Origin: Marinithermofilum abyssi
Lineage (GTDB): Bacteria; Bacillota; Bacilli; Thermoactinomycetales; DSM-45169
DNA: 64,000 bases
Direction of reading: 5' to 3'
Assembly (NCBI RefSeq): GCF_014641195.1
Contig: NZ_BMHQ01000009.1
Span: 62,566 to 126,565, forward strand
Shown: positions 42,982 through 51,410 of the stretch, one piece after another
Layout of the letters: each line of letters begins with the position of its first letter
Numbering within the stretch: position 1 is the stretch's first letter
The notes under the pieces: generated by a model
What the model saw: the letters and a program-made list of their open reading frames with translations, nothing else
The model's database searches: none
What the model was told of the DNA's origin: nothing
Program-made: the position numbers and the translations under genes

Positions 42982-43242
42982 CCGATTTCCTCCCTCCGGT
43001 CACAAAAAGGACCTGCTTTTATCTTATCACAATTGGAAACAGGGCCGCACGTTTGGACAACCCCGCTTTATCACGGAAACAGAAGCGGTTATAATGGAAA
43101 TGAAAGCTTTCGAATTCTATATCACCTGCATCCATCTCCCCTGTTCGCAATTTTTCCAACCATTTTCATCTTCCGGCCCATTCTCCACACCGAGATACCG
43201 GTTCGATCAGCCGCGACAAAACCCCCGCAAGGAGGAGTTCCT

Positions 43243-43767
43243 ATGAAATACGGCATAGCTGTCTTTCCCGAGAAAAAAGTGCAGGATATAGCCAACTCAT
43301 ACCGAAAACGATATGATCCTCACTACTCTTTGATTCCTCCCCATATCACACTGAAGCAGGCATTTGAGATGGATGACGACCAGCTGTCTCGGGCAATCGT
43401 TCATCTGGATCAGGTTGCGCAGCAAACCTCGCCTTTTGAAGCACGTTTTACCAAAGTAAGCACGTTCCATCCAACCAATAATGTCATCTTTCTCAGCATA
43501 GCCGACCCGGCTCCCTTTAAAAGCTTGCACGAAAAAATCAATCAGGGATGTTTACAGCATGAGGAATCTTATGATTTCATCCCGCATTTGACCATCGGCC
43601 AATCCTTGTCGGATGACGAACTGCACGATGTGTACGGCAGCCTGCGCATGTCCACGTTTGATTTGAGTACCCGAGTGGATTGCTTTCACCTTTTATATCA
43701 ACTGGAAAACGGGTCCTGGACCATTTACCAAAGCTTTTTGCTAAATCAAGACCAGGTACAGGAGTGA
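43243..43767 (+). CDS. yjcG: YjcG, 2H-phosphoesterase (2'-5' RNA ligase-like)
   Basis: 174 residues from ATG 43243 after AAGGAGGAG. LigT/2H fold with both catalytic His motifs: HITL near residue 34 and HLTI near residue 115. Starts KYGIAVFPEKKVQDIANSYR, almost as in B. subtilis YjcG, and ends with the conserved HLLYQLENGSWTIYQ. The physiological phosphodiester substrate is unknown. Directly followed by the yjcF-type gene, as in B. subtilis. Confidence 0.95.
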   Translation: MKYGIAVFPEKKVQDIANSYRKRYDPHYSLIPPHITLKQAFEMDDDQLSRAIVHLDQVAQQTSPFEARFTKVSTFHPTNNVIFLSIADPAPFKSLHEKINQGCLQHEESYDFIPHLTIGQSLSDDELHDVYGSLRMSTFDLSTRVDCFHLLYQLENGSWTIYQSFLLNQDQVQE

Positions 43768-44208
43768 ATGTTGTTGACGCCAACAGTCAAAGTGGCAAAA
43801 CAGGACGAGCAGCGGGAACAAGCTTTTGCCATTCGTCGCAAAGTTTTTGTAGAGGAGCAAAAAGTTCCGCTCTCTCTGGAAATGGATGAATGGGAGAACG
43901 ACTCGATTCATTTTGTTTTATATGACGGAGACAAGGCTGTTGGAACCGGACGACTTCGGCCCTGGGAGGGCCAGTCCGGCAAAGTGGAACGGGTCGCTGT
44001 CCTTCAGGATTACCGTGGACAAGGCAGCGGTCGAATCATTATGAAGGCCATAGAAGAATATGCCCGCAAGTTAGGGATGATCCGCTTGGTATTGAACGCT
44101 CAGGTTCAAGCCCAAAAGTTTTACGAATCCCTCGGCTTTCAAGTAGAAGGGGATATTTTCCTGGATGCAGGCATTGAGCACATCAAAATGACGAAAGCAC
44201 TGAGCTGA
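43768..44208 (+). CDS. yjcF: YjcF-type GNAT acetyltransferase
   Basis: 146 residues. GNAT fold with acetyl-CoA loop VERVAVLQDYRGQGSGRIIM and the usual EEYARKLGMIRLVLNAQ and FYESLGFQVEG strands, close to the ElaA/YjcF group. FAIRRKVFVEEQKVP is a family mark. ATG 43768 immediately follows the yjcG stop (TGAATG), so the two are translationally coupled. Acceptor unknown. Confidence 0.93.
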   Translation: MLLTPTVKVAKQDEQREQAFAIRRKVFVEEQKVPLSLEMDEWENDSIHFVLYDGDKAVGTGRLRPWEGQSGKVERVAVLQDYRGQGSGRIIMKAIEEYARKLGMIRLVLNAQVQAQKFYESLGFQVEGDIFLDAGIEHIKMTKALS

Positions 44209-44355
44209 TCCGGTTGGAAACATAAGACCAACTTCCGCTTCATAAAATGAAGGTAGATTTTCTTCCCATTTTGAAAACGGACACAAAAATGGATTAGCTT
44301 CCGTCTTTGAAGGGTATACAAGGGAAAAACGCCTGAATTTAGAGGAGGAAACCGT

Positions 44356-44700
44356 TTGAAACTGAAAATCAAAAGTATCAACGGTTTGACTCGCCCTCGG
44401 GAACAAGTCGACCACTTTCTGAAGTCACAGGGTTTTGTCTGCCGTCCCAGCCATCATCCCGTCTACGACATACGTATTGAAGACGCTGCCTCCGGCCAAG
44501 TATATCGTCTGCGCATACCTACACATCACCATCTATCCCTAAACCAATCCGCTTATCTCCGATTGGGTGAACCGACACTCAGTCAAAACTCCAAGTTTCA
44601 GAAAAATCAGTTCCAAGGTGACATTCCTGATTCCGTGATGCAAGCCGCCAATGACAAGATTGCCGAGATCGTCTCCTATTTGCAGTCTTCCCCAGAATAA
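44356..44700 (+). CDS. Conserved-looking hypothetical protein, 114 aa
   Basis: Starts at TTG 44356 with GAGGAGGAAACCG, a strong site. Protein begins KLKIKSINGLTRPREQVDHF and contains SHHPVYDIRIEDAASGQVYRL, alternating strands typical of a small alpha/beta domain, and ends in a helix (ANDKIAEIVSYL). No membrane segment or catalytic motif. The family is not recognised. It may be a YjcG/YjcF-neighbour gene of Bacillales. Convergent with the SASP-like gene. Confidence 0.7.
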   Translation: MKLKIKSINGLTRPREQVDHFLKSQGFVCRPSHHPVYDIRIEDAASGQVYRLRIPTHHHLSLNQSAYLRLGEPTLSQNSKFQKNQFQGDIPDSVMQAANDKIAEIVSYLQSSPE

Positions 44701-44714
44701 TAAAGACCCTAAAA

Positions 44715-44737
44715 CAGCACCCCTTTTCGGGGTGCTG
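44715..44737. terminator. Terminator between convergent genes
   Basis: Perfect nine-base-pair stem CAGCACCCC / GGGGTGCTG; TTTTAG follows on the minus strand, so it mainly serves the SASP-like gene. Confidence 0.75.
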
Positions 44738-44754
44738 CAACACTCAACTCACTT

Positions 44755-44928
44755 TCAGGAACGCTTTCGGATTTCTCGTTTCATTTTTTCGCCCATATCT
44801 CGAGCCTTTTCGGGAGACAAGCTGCGAGTTCGCTCGTTGACCCCCAATTCTTGCCCCACTTCGTTCATCAGTTCCTTGATCTTGCGATCATCATCGGACT
44901 GAGCACGGTTTCGACGAAATTCAGACAT
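44755..44928 (-). CDS. Small acid-soluble spore protein-like, 57 aa
   Basis: 57 residues, charged. ELMNEVGQELGVN resembles the first SASP alpha/beta helix (YEIAQEFGVN) and SPEKARDMGEKMKREI resembles the second part of SspF-type proteins (RARDAGNMVKRAIEIA). It lacks the long Gly-rich middle of major SASPs, so it is at most a divergent minor member that may coat spore DNA. GGGGGGCC before ATG 44928. Assignment is by eye and uncertain; a small DNA-binding or unrelated helical protein is possible. Confidence 0.6.
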   Translation of the reverse strand: MSEFRRNRAQSDDDRKIKELMNEVGQELGVNERTRSLSPEKARDMGEKMKREIRKRS

Positions 44929-44981
44929 CCAAAGGCCCCCCTATTTAAAAAAAGTTGAGTGCATGATTAGCATCAGCGGAA

Positions 44982-45509
44982 CTACCCCTTTCTATCCGTG
45001 GTGTTTACTTCCAAATAAACGGTCACATCAGGCAGGTCTTCCTCCGTGACCAACACCACCTGGTCAAACCCCTCCCCTTTTATTCGTTCTTTGGTGGTTT
45101 GCAATTGTTGATGATATTTTTCGATCACAATGGGATCCACCTGACGGTCCCGGTTTCTATTTTGTTCTAAACAACGGGAAAGCGGCATGTCCAAGAGAAT
45201 GAGGACCGTATGAAATCCGTATTCTCTGGCGAGAGCCTGCATTTCGCTTCGATATACCCGTCTCAGGGATGTCGCATCCACCACGGTCAGCCTTCCCAAG
45301 GACAACCGCAATCGAACAATATGTCGCACCAGGGAAAAGGTCTCCTTGTTGACGCGCATATTGTGGACATCATCGCACACCATCTGACGGCAGTGATCGG
45401 ATGAAACCACTTGTGTCGGTAAAAAATAACGGTGCGCAAATGTAGACTTGCCGCAGCCCGGAGCTCCGCATAATTGAATCAAGCTGTTTTCGGGAACACG
45501 TATGTCCAT
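44982..45509 (-). CDS. P-loop kinase/ATPase, polynucleotide-kinase-like
   Basis: 175 residues. Walker A GAPGCGKST at residues 15-23, then SSDHCRQMVCDD, VVDATSLRRVYR (a DATN/S-type motif) and LDMPLSRCLEQNRNRDRQVD (Arg-rich lid). This order is that of the AAA-type kinase domain of Pnkp/T4 Pnk and of zeta-toxin-related kinases. A 5'-hydroxyl nucleic-acid kinase is the closest inference, but small-molecule kinases share the fold. No antitoxin or ligase gene is adjacent. Confidence 0.82.
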   Translation of the reverse strand: MDIRVPENSLIQLCGAPGCGKSTFAHRYFLPTQVVSSDHCRQMVCDDVHNMRVNKETFSLVRHIVRLRLSLGRLTVVDATSLRRVYRSEMQALAREYGFHTVLILLDMPLSRCLEQNRNRDRQVDPIVIEKYHQQLQTTKERIKGEGFDQVVLVTEEDLPDVTVYLEVNTTDRKG

Positions 45510-45647
45510 GTCCCTGCTCCTTTCCGACCGGAATGGAAGGTATCACCATACAATTCAAGCTGTTGCCCCCGTGTATCCTGTGGTAAACTGTATAAATATT
45601 TGGGACTATAAAGGAGTGGCCAAAGACACAGGAATCCACTCTCTTTT

Positions 45648-45731
45648 GTGATTCGCTGGGTAACGCCAATCCTGATTTTGACGGTGTTGGTGTTCCAAGT
45701 GTTAACCTCCCTGGGATACATCACCGCCTGA
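45648..45731 (+). CDS. Possible 27-residue single-helix membrane peptide
   Basis: GTG-started frame of 27 codons encoding IRWVTPILILTVLVFQVLTS, one hydrophobic helix. It ends on the first base of a strong terminator stem. The nearest AAAGGAGTGG is 30 bases ahead, too far, so the initiation site is doubtful. The terminator directly after the stop and a possible TATAAA upstream (45591) are the only support. Confidence 0.3.
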   Translation: MIRWVTPILILTVLVFQVLTSLGYITA

Positions 45732-45763
45732 AAAAGCGGTTCCCGTAGGGGAACCGCTTTTTT
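45731..45763. terminator. Bidirectional terminator before the SEC-C gene
   Basis: Thirteen-base-pair stem AAAAGCGGTTCCC / GGGAACCGCTTTT with a three-base loop; U tracts on both strands. Confidence 0.9.
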
Positions 45764-47231
45764 AGTTGGCTTGCGTTTCTTCCAAGATCACTTCTTGTCC
45801 GCGGAAAAAGGGATACACACCGTCGATCTGTGTAAAGTAACTCTCCTGTTCCTTGACCGCCAATGTTCCCCGAACCCAGAAGCGATTCTCCATCCAAGCC
45901 GGAGGTAAACCGCGAAGGTTGATCTGTACAGGGAGCCACTTTTCCCCGATTTGGACCGTAGCCCCTTGGGAGGAGACCGTCAACATATAAGTCCCCCCCA
46001 ATGTGGGTGCATGAACATCGCCATCCATGACAGCATTTTCGTTCAACCATTTTCCTGTTTTAAACGCCATCGGCAGTGTGTGTATGTAAGCCATATACAC
46101 CGATGCAAAAACAGGATAAATGTCGCAGATAGCTTCGTCGCGAAGCCAGCGGAAAAAGTGCTTCATCGTATTCATGAAGATTTTGGACCGGATGGGACTG
46201 CCTCCACCACGGTCAATATACCAAATGCCGAAGAAATGAGCCAAAGCTTCCTCCGATAATTTGGACCAGGTAAAAGTTTTGCCATAACGGGTAGAAACAT
46301 ACTCACGAAACAGGTTCAAGGATTGCCGATAAAATGCCCGCGTCCGCTCCTGCAAACCGCTGACATGTTTTCTCAGAAACACTTCAATCTGCTGATCCAC
46401 CACATCCGGAACACCGCGTTCTTCTTCCGGCAAGGCCGGCATCGCCGGCGGCCATTCTTTTTTGCTGAAATGTTCCGTTTCCATAGCGGGAGCTGCTTCT
46501 TTCAGCGAAGAAGCCAGCACTTTTTCGATTTGTTCCATATTCCGCGCCCTTTGCATCAACCATCCCAATATCTGCATTCCGTTTTGCTGCCAAAATTCCC
46601 GTCGGACCTCTTCTTCTTTTTGCGCGTAATTCTTCAGATGCACGAGAATCTCTCCTCTCATCTCTGACCCAAAGGATGTATAAGGTCCTAACAGCTCATA
46701 ACGGTTTCCAATGCGAGAGAGGCGGGCGAACAACAGCATTCCTTTTTGAAGGGGTGATGTTACGTAAGTAGTATATACCTGTTCATGTATTAACGACTGC
46801 AACAGCGCTTCTTCATGTTCTACGTCCAACACAGCGTAACAACAGAGGTGAAGCTCACATAACTCCGACGCCATCTGTCTTTCAACCTGCGGCGTGTCCA
46901 CTGTTTTCATCCATTGTTCGACAGGTCGCTTCCCATTCAGACAAGGTGCGTCAAACAACAACCAAAAACGGAAAGTGAATGAAAACTGCGGCGGGATCGG
47001 CTTGTCCGGTGGAAGCTTTAATTCTTGCTTAAATTTTTCACTCCATTCATCTTCCACCTTAGCGGCATGAGGTTCAAACCAACGATTCAAATCTGTGAGC
47101 AGCCGGGATTTCATTTGCCGTTCCATTTGCTCTTTGGATTGTTTAGCAGCTTGGATGGCCACCACGCGTTCACAACACTTCTTGTATTTTTTTCCGCTTC
47201 CGCAGGGACAAGGATCGTTACGACCAACCAT
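45762..47231 (-). CDS. SEC-C zinc-motif protein with a recombinase core-binding-like segment
   Basis: 489 residues from ATG 47231 (MVGRNDPCPCGSGKKYKKCC), so the SEC-C motif CPCGSGKKYKKCC is at the very N-terminus rather than the usual C-terminus. A middle part (about 60-250) is a helical domain of unknown type. Residues about 300-385 (FLRKHVSGLQERTRAFYRQS, KLSEEALAHFFGIWY, FMNTMKHFFRWLRDE) look like the SAM-like core-binding domain of tyrosine recombinases, but no catalytic domain follows; instead there is a beta-rich tail. Not SecA. Function unknown. Confidence 0.72.
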   Translation of the reverse strand: MVGRNDPCPCGSGKKYKKCCERVVAIQAAKQSKEQMERQMKSRLLTDLNRWFEPHAAKVEDEWSEKFKQELKLPPDKPIPPQFSFTFRFWLLFDAPCLNGKRPVEQWMKTVDTPQVERQMASELCELHLCCYAVLDVEHEEALLQSLIHEQVYTTYVTSPLQKGMLLFARLSRIGNRYELLGPYTSFGSEMRGEILVHLKNYAQKEEEVRREFWQQNGMQILGWLMQRARNMEQIEKVLASSLKEAAPAMETEHFSKKEWPPAMPALPEEERGVPDVVDQQIEVFLRKHVSGLQERTRAFYRQSLNLFREYVSTRYGKTFTWSKLSEEALAHFFGIWYIDRGGGSPIRSKIFMNTMKHFFRWLRDEAICDIYPVFASVYMAYIHTLPMAFKTGKWLNENAVMDGDVHAPTLGGTYMLTVSSQGATVQIGEKWLPVQINLRGLPPAWMENRFWVRGTLAVKEQESYFTQIDGVYPFFRGQEVILEETQAN

Positions 47232-47353
47232 AACCAACACATCCCGTTGAATAGTGCTTATCTCCAGTATATAAGAAAAAGGCACTAGATTACAAAAAAA
47301 TTTGGAAAACCCCCATACAATTACCACTTACCCCGATAAACACGACCACAAAC

Positions 47354-47388
47354 GAAACCCCCCGCGGTTCGACACCACAGGGGGTTCG
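47354..47388 (-). terminator. Terminator of the yabE-like gene
   Basis: AACCCCC / GGGGGTT stem with a 17-base loop and TCGTTT following on the minus strand. Confidence 0.6.
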
Positions 47389-47398
47389 CCTTTGTATC

Positions 47399-48394
47399 CT
47401 ATTCTAAAATGTACACCGTCACATTTCGTCTGCCCCATTGAATGGCTTCTTCTTCACTGTCAAAATACAGATCAATCACATTTCCGTCGACGGCACCGCC
47501 GGTATCTTCAGCAACAGCTTGCCCGTAACCGGGAATGTAAAGGCGGGTACCCAAGGGAATCACATCCGGATCCACAGCAACTGTTCCTCGACGGGGAGTG
47601 GTACCAGTCGCTGTTTTATTCCCGGTGGCCGTATATCCCGTTGTCTCCGCCTGCATGGTACGGGAGTATTTCAAACCGGCAATCCGGGACCCGGATGCCA
47701 ACTCGCTGTTGCTGGCAGTTTCCTCTTCACCGGAGCCCACTTTAACAATCTGGGTCACCGGCTTCACTTGATCTACTAGCTTTTTATCGGTAACCATCGC
47801 TTTTCCGTTTTTATACAAAGCGGTTACCTGGTAGATGGCTTTCCCCGGCTTTCCTTCCTGCTCCACTTTTTTCTCGCCTGCAGGAAGTTCTGGGTCTTTT
47901 TCTTTTTTCACATCAAAATCGACCGTCTCTACTTTTTTCTGAACGCGCCGTTCGATTTTGTCGATCACCACGGTCATATTATCGGTGATCTTTTCATTCA
48001 TCGTCGCATTCATCTGGTCATTCGAATCCACTTGAACCTTTTTCTCTTTCAGGAATTCTCCAACCGTCGGTTCCATGGTTGTGTACTTTTTCGGATCTTT
48101 ACCGCCCACTTTCAGAGAAACATCGCATTTGCAAGCGAGTCGAATATTCGTATCCTTCTGAATGGGCTGATCCCACGGAACACTGGGTTTATACTTGGCT
48201 TTCAGCTTTGCGGGATTATATCCCTCATCCGCCAGCGCTTCCTCCAAGGTTCCTCCAAGTACGTTCGTGGAGACTGTTTTTTCTTTATCACTGAAAGAGA
48301 CCGTTACTTCCTTGTTCATCATCGCGTACCCAACGGTACCCGATAAGAGTAGGATGGCTGCAACCCCTATGGAAATGATCAGGGTTTTCTTCAT
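47399..48394 (-). CDS. YabE-like cell-wall protein: DUF348 x2, G5 and 3D domains
   Basis: 331 residues. N-terminal membrane anchor/signal (about 4-24), two DUF348 repeats (KTVSTNVLGGTLEEALADEG and KYTTMEPTVGEFLKEKKVQV), a G5 domain (RVQKKVETVDFDVKKEKDPE), and a C-terminal 3D domain with the three Asp: GTVAVDPDVIPLGTRLYIPG, EDTGGAVDGNVIDLYF. The last resembles lytic-transglycosylase-like folds (MltA/Sps). B. subtilis YabE is a sigma-X-linked putative autolysin related to Rpf. Acts outside the membrane on peptidoglycan. Confidence 0.93.
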   Translation of the reverse strand: MKKTLIISIGVAAILLLSGTVGYAMMNKEVTVSFSDKEKTVSTNVLGGTLEEALADEGYNPAKLKAKYKPSVPWDQPIQKDTNIRLACKCDVSLKVGGKDPKKYTTMEPTVGEFLKEKKVQVDSNDQMNATMNEKITDNMTVVIDKIERRVQKKVETVDFDVKKEKDPELPAGEKKVEQEGKPGKAIYQVTALYKNGKAMVTDKKLVDQVKPVTQIVKVGSGEEETASNSELASGSRIAGLKYSRTMQAETTGYTATGNKTATGTTPRRGTVAVDPDVIPLGTRLYIPGYGQAVAEDTGGAVDGNVIDLYFDSEEEAIQWGRRNVTVYILE

Positions 48395-48627
48395 CCAATA
48401 CCCCCTTCTCGGCTTCGGAAAATAACGCTTAATATTATAGCAGAGACTATCCGATCCATCTATGAAAAATTTTCATTAACTGCAGGGCTGAGGAAGGGAA
48501 AACGTCTTCCTCGTTTCTTTTTACGGAATTAGCACAGGATAAGAACGGATTGGTATACGATATCTAATGTTTTCACCTCCTTTTTCCATCACCACCATTT
48601 TCCCCGTGCATCCCCTCCTTTCCTTCG

Positions 48628-48662
48628 TAAAAAGACGAGCGGAGGTGCCCGCTCGTCTTTTG
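48628..48662 (-). terminator. Terminator of the VanW-family gene
   Basis: Thirteen-base-pair stem AAAAGACGAGCGG / CCGCTCGTCTTTT, then T5 on the minus strand. Confidence 0.85.
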
Positions 48663-48668
48663 TGTCAA

Positions 48669-49739
48669 TTACGTTGGATTGCGCTTCAGATCTTTCGGGG
48701 GTAACGGTACCCGATTATACTCCTTCGCTTTTTCATTGAGCGGCTGTTTTTTTTCCGGTGCCGGTACCCGTTCCGTTTTCGGTATGGTTACGGGTGGCTT
48801 TGGAATACTATGCGGCGTATATTCCGTATCCGCGGCAGCTGTCAATGCAATGGTCAATCGGCCGTTTTTGGCGGAAGCAACTACCAATATGGGGTTATTC
48901 AGCTGATTTTGAAACTGAAAATCCGGACCTCCCCAGGAAACAGTGGCATCCCTCCCGGCAGGAACGTAAGTCACTTGTTTGCTGTGACTGACGCGCTGTA
49001 AAATGCGCAATCCTGCCCGATCCACACTGTTAAACAGCGTCGATGAGGTTTGACAAATCCCGCCTCCGATTCCTTCCGTGTATTCGCCTTTTACAACAAC
49101 CGGAGCAGGTTTGTATCCCCGGCTGATCGTCCGGGGGCCGACCACCCGGTTGAAAGAAAAAATTTCTCCTACATCCACAACATGGTGATCGATGGCCTGT
49201 ACGGACAATTCGATATTGCGCGTTCGGTTGAAATTCCTTGTATGATAGAAAGTCGTATAGCTCGCCAATTGTTTCTCTTTTATTCTGTTCAGTTCTTGCG
49301 TCGTTAAGTGTGGACGCCAAATCTGCACCGGTGCTTCCATGGGATGGTTCACATATCCATGGATATGATCCAGCCAATGATCCAGCTCATCTCGGTCCAA
49401 TCTGCGCCCGTTTTTGTGCGGATAAAGGACTCGGTTTTTAAAGGTTGCCGATTGCGGAGGGCGATTAATCGATTTCTCCACGGTTGATAACCAACGGTTA
49501 AAAGCTCCCCGATCGATTATTGTCGGGTCCACTCCATCGTATCCGATCTGATAAAGATCCAATCGCCACTCTTTTTCTTTATACTTCAGGATGAGATCTG
49601 CCGGCTCCCGTTGATCCCCTGCTGCCGATGACTGCTGAGGCTTGGTTCCTTCATGAGGCTTGATCCCTTTAGGAATTTGCTGAAATAAACTGCACCCGCT
49701 AACGAAGCACAGCACGAAGATGATCCCGAATCGTTTCAT
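48669..49739 (-). CDS. VanW-family lipoprotein
   Basis: 356 residues from ATG 49739 after AAGGGAGTGAACGC. Lipoprotein signal with lipobox VSGC (Cys about 16), a putative peptidoglycan-binding region, and a VanW domain: TRNIELSVQAIDHHVVDVGE, IFSFNRVVGPRT, GGGICQTSSTLFNSVDRAGL and ERVSHSK-type YVPAGRDAT. The C-terminus is Pro/Lys-rich. VanW-domain proteins occur in vancomycin clusters and as YoaR-like exported proteins; enzymatic role unproven, here likely envelope-related and housekeeping. Confidence 0.88.
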   Translation of the reverse strand: MKRFGIIFVLCFVSGCSLFQQIPKGIKPHEGTKPQQSSAAGDQREPADLILKYKEKEWRLDLYQIGYDGVDPTIIDRGAFNRWLSTVEKSINRPPQSATFKNRVLYPHKNGRRLDRDELDHWLDHIHGYVNHPMEAPVQIWRPHLTTQELNRIKEKQLASYTTFYHTRNFNRTRNIELSVQAIDHHVVDVGEIFSFNRVVGPRTISRGYKPAPVVVKGEYTEGIGGGICQTSSTLFNSVDRAGLRILQRVSHSKQVTYVPAGRDATVSWGGPDFQFQNQLNNPILVVASAKNGRLTIALTAAADTEYTPHSIPKPPVTIPKTERVPAPEKKQPLNEKAKEYNRVPLPPKDLKRNPT

Positions 49740-49977
49740 GCGTTCACTCCCTTCATCCGTAGTTTGTGATGAAAGGGGGTGGGGTTTGTAAGGTAAATCG
49801 CACCACTGACCGGCATCCGATCCAAAGAAAGCGTATCGAATTTTCACGGGATTTTCTATACACCATTTTGCGGATTCCAACCCATCTGACATCATACCAT
49901 TGGCGTGTTTGTTCTCATTTGTCCATGGTAATTTTGTGAAGGAGCGATGGTGATTTGGTGGACATTGGGTGATTATT

Positions 49978-49995
49978 TTGTGAAATCCCTCACAA
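49978..49995 (+). promoter_or_regulatory. Rex operator upstream of cydAB
   Basis: TTGTGAAATCCCTCACAA matches the Rex site TTGTGAA-N4-TTCACAA with one mismatch. A possible promoter lies just after it (TATGAT at 50023). Rex would repress cydAB until NADH rises. The 332-base gap before cydA holds no gene. Confidence 0.8.
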
Positions 49996-50071
49996 AGATT
50001 CTTATTTCCCCTGATATGGGGGTATGATATAAGAAATGAAAGCCATACTTGTATGGATCGGAGGGAGTATC

Positions 50072-51397
50072 ATGGACCCGTTGATTCTCAGTCGGATTTT
50101 AACAGCGGAAACTTTGGGATTTCATATCATTTGGGCGACAATCGGTGTCGGTGTTCCCATCTTCATTTTCCTCGCGGAGGGTTGGGGAATATACAAAAAA
50201 GATCCCCATTATATCCTGATGGCACGCCGCTGGACACGCGGATTTGTGATCACCGTGGCAGTCGGTGTGGTGACGGGAACATCGATTGGACTGATGTTGA
50301 GCTTGCTGTGGCCCCGCTTCATGCAATTAGCCGGAAATGTGATCAGTTTGCCGTTGTTTTTGGAGACCTTCGCCTTTTTCTTTGAAGCCATTTTTCTGGG
50401 TATTTACCTGTATACCTGGGATCGATTTAAACCGATCATCCATTGGCTGACCTGCATTCCCATCATTGTCGGATCATCGTTATCCGCTGTGTTTATCACT
50501 ACGGTCAATGCTTTTATGAATACTCCCGCCGGGTTCACCTTGAAAAACGGAAACACTTTGACGAATCTGCGCCCGCTGGAAGCGATGATGAACCCGGCCA
50601 CACCGACAAAAGTGGCCCATGTTCTCTCCTCCGCTTATGTCACCGCGGCCTTTCTGCTGGGGGGCATTGCAGCCTATGCTATTATGCGCGGCCGCACGGA
50701 AGCATATTACAAAAAAGCGGTCAAACTGACGATGATCGGCGGACTGATTCTGTCTCTGGCAACGGCGATCGCCGGAGATTTATCCGGCAAGTTTTTGGCG
50801 GAATATCAACCGGAAAAACTGGCGGCAGCCGAATGGCACTTTGAAACGCAAAAGCGTGCTCCTCTAATTGTCGGAGGATATCTGGACGAAAACAATCAAG
50901 TCCGAGGTGCAATCAAGATTCCGTTAGCTTTAAGCATCCTAGCCAAAGGAGATCCCAACGCAGAGATCACAGGATTGAATGATGTGCCGAAAGAGCTGTG
51001 GCCCCCATTATATGTACACTATTTATTTGATGGAATGGTGGGCATCGGCTTCTATCTCATTTTTATCTCGGGTTTGTTCCTCGCCCTGTGGATTTGGAAA
51101 CGCGGCAACCCTTGGCACCCGTGGGTAATGGCCGGAATCGTGCTGGCCGCTCCCCTCTCCTTTGTCGCGATTGAACTGGGTTGGATTTATGCGGAAGTAG
51201 GCCGTCAACCCTGGATGATTCGAGGCATTATGAAGGTAAGCGAAGGGGTTACCACCTCCGAACAGGTCGGGCTGCTGCTTACGCTCTTTACCATGTTGTA
51301 TGTAGCTCTCGCTGTGATTGCCACCTCCGTTTTAATCCGGATGTTCCGTAAAAATCATCCGGAAAAAGAGCTGGAAGAACGGCGAATCATTCTCTGA
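50072..51397 (+). CDS. cydA: Cytochrome bd-type ubiquinol/menaquinol oxidase subunit I
   Basis: 441 residues from ATG 50072 after GGAGGGAGTATC. Nine membrane helices. Near the start are RILTAETLGFHIIWATIGVG (heme b595 His) and the haem/quinol glutamates in PLFLETFAFFFEAIFLGIYLY; GRQPW and the short Q loop place it in the Firmicute S-type (YthA/CydA). Transfers electrons from menaquinol to O2 without pumping protons, with high oxygen affinity. First gene of cydAB under Rex control. Confidence 0.95.
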   Translation: MDPLILSRILTAETLGFHIIWATIGVGVPIFIFLAEGWGIYKKDPHYILMARRWTRGFVITVAVGVVTGTSIGLMLSLLWPRFMQLAGNVISLPLFLETFAFFFEAIFLGIYLYTWDRFKPIIHWLTCIPIIVGSSLSAVFITTVNAFMNTPAGFTLKNGNTLTNLRPLEAMMNPATPTKVAHVLSSAYVTAAFLLGGIAAYAIMRGRTEAYYKKAVKLTMIGGLILSLATAIAGDLSGKFLAEYQPEKLAAAEWHFETQKRAPLIVGGYLDENNQVRGAIKIPLALSILAKGDPNAEITGLNDVPKELWPPLYVHYLFDGMVGIGFYLIFISGLFLALWIWKRGNPWHPWVMAGIVLAAPLSFVAIELGWIYAEVGRQPWMIRGIMKVSEGVTTSEQVGLLLTLFTMLYVALAVIATSVLIRMFRKNHPEKELEERRIIL

Positions 51398-51410
51398 GGA
51401 GGGGAGAGAC

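Noticed and set aside
48498-48575. 25-codon frame MVVMEKGGENIRYRIPIRSY upstream of the yabE-like gene
   Set aside because: Has a plausible site and an internal AAAGGAGGTG, but no family, terminator or promoter; too short to claim. The AGGAGGTGAAAAC followed by ATT could also be a leader start.
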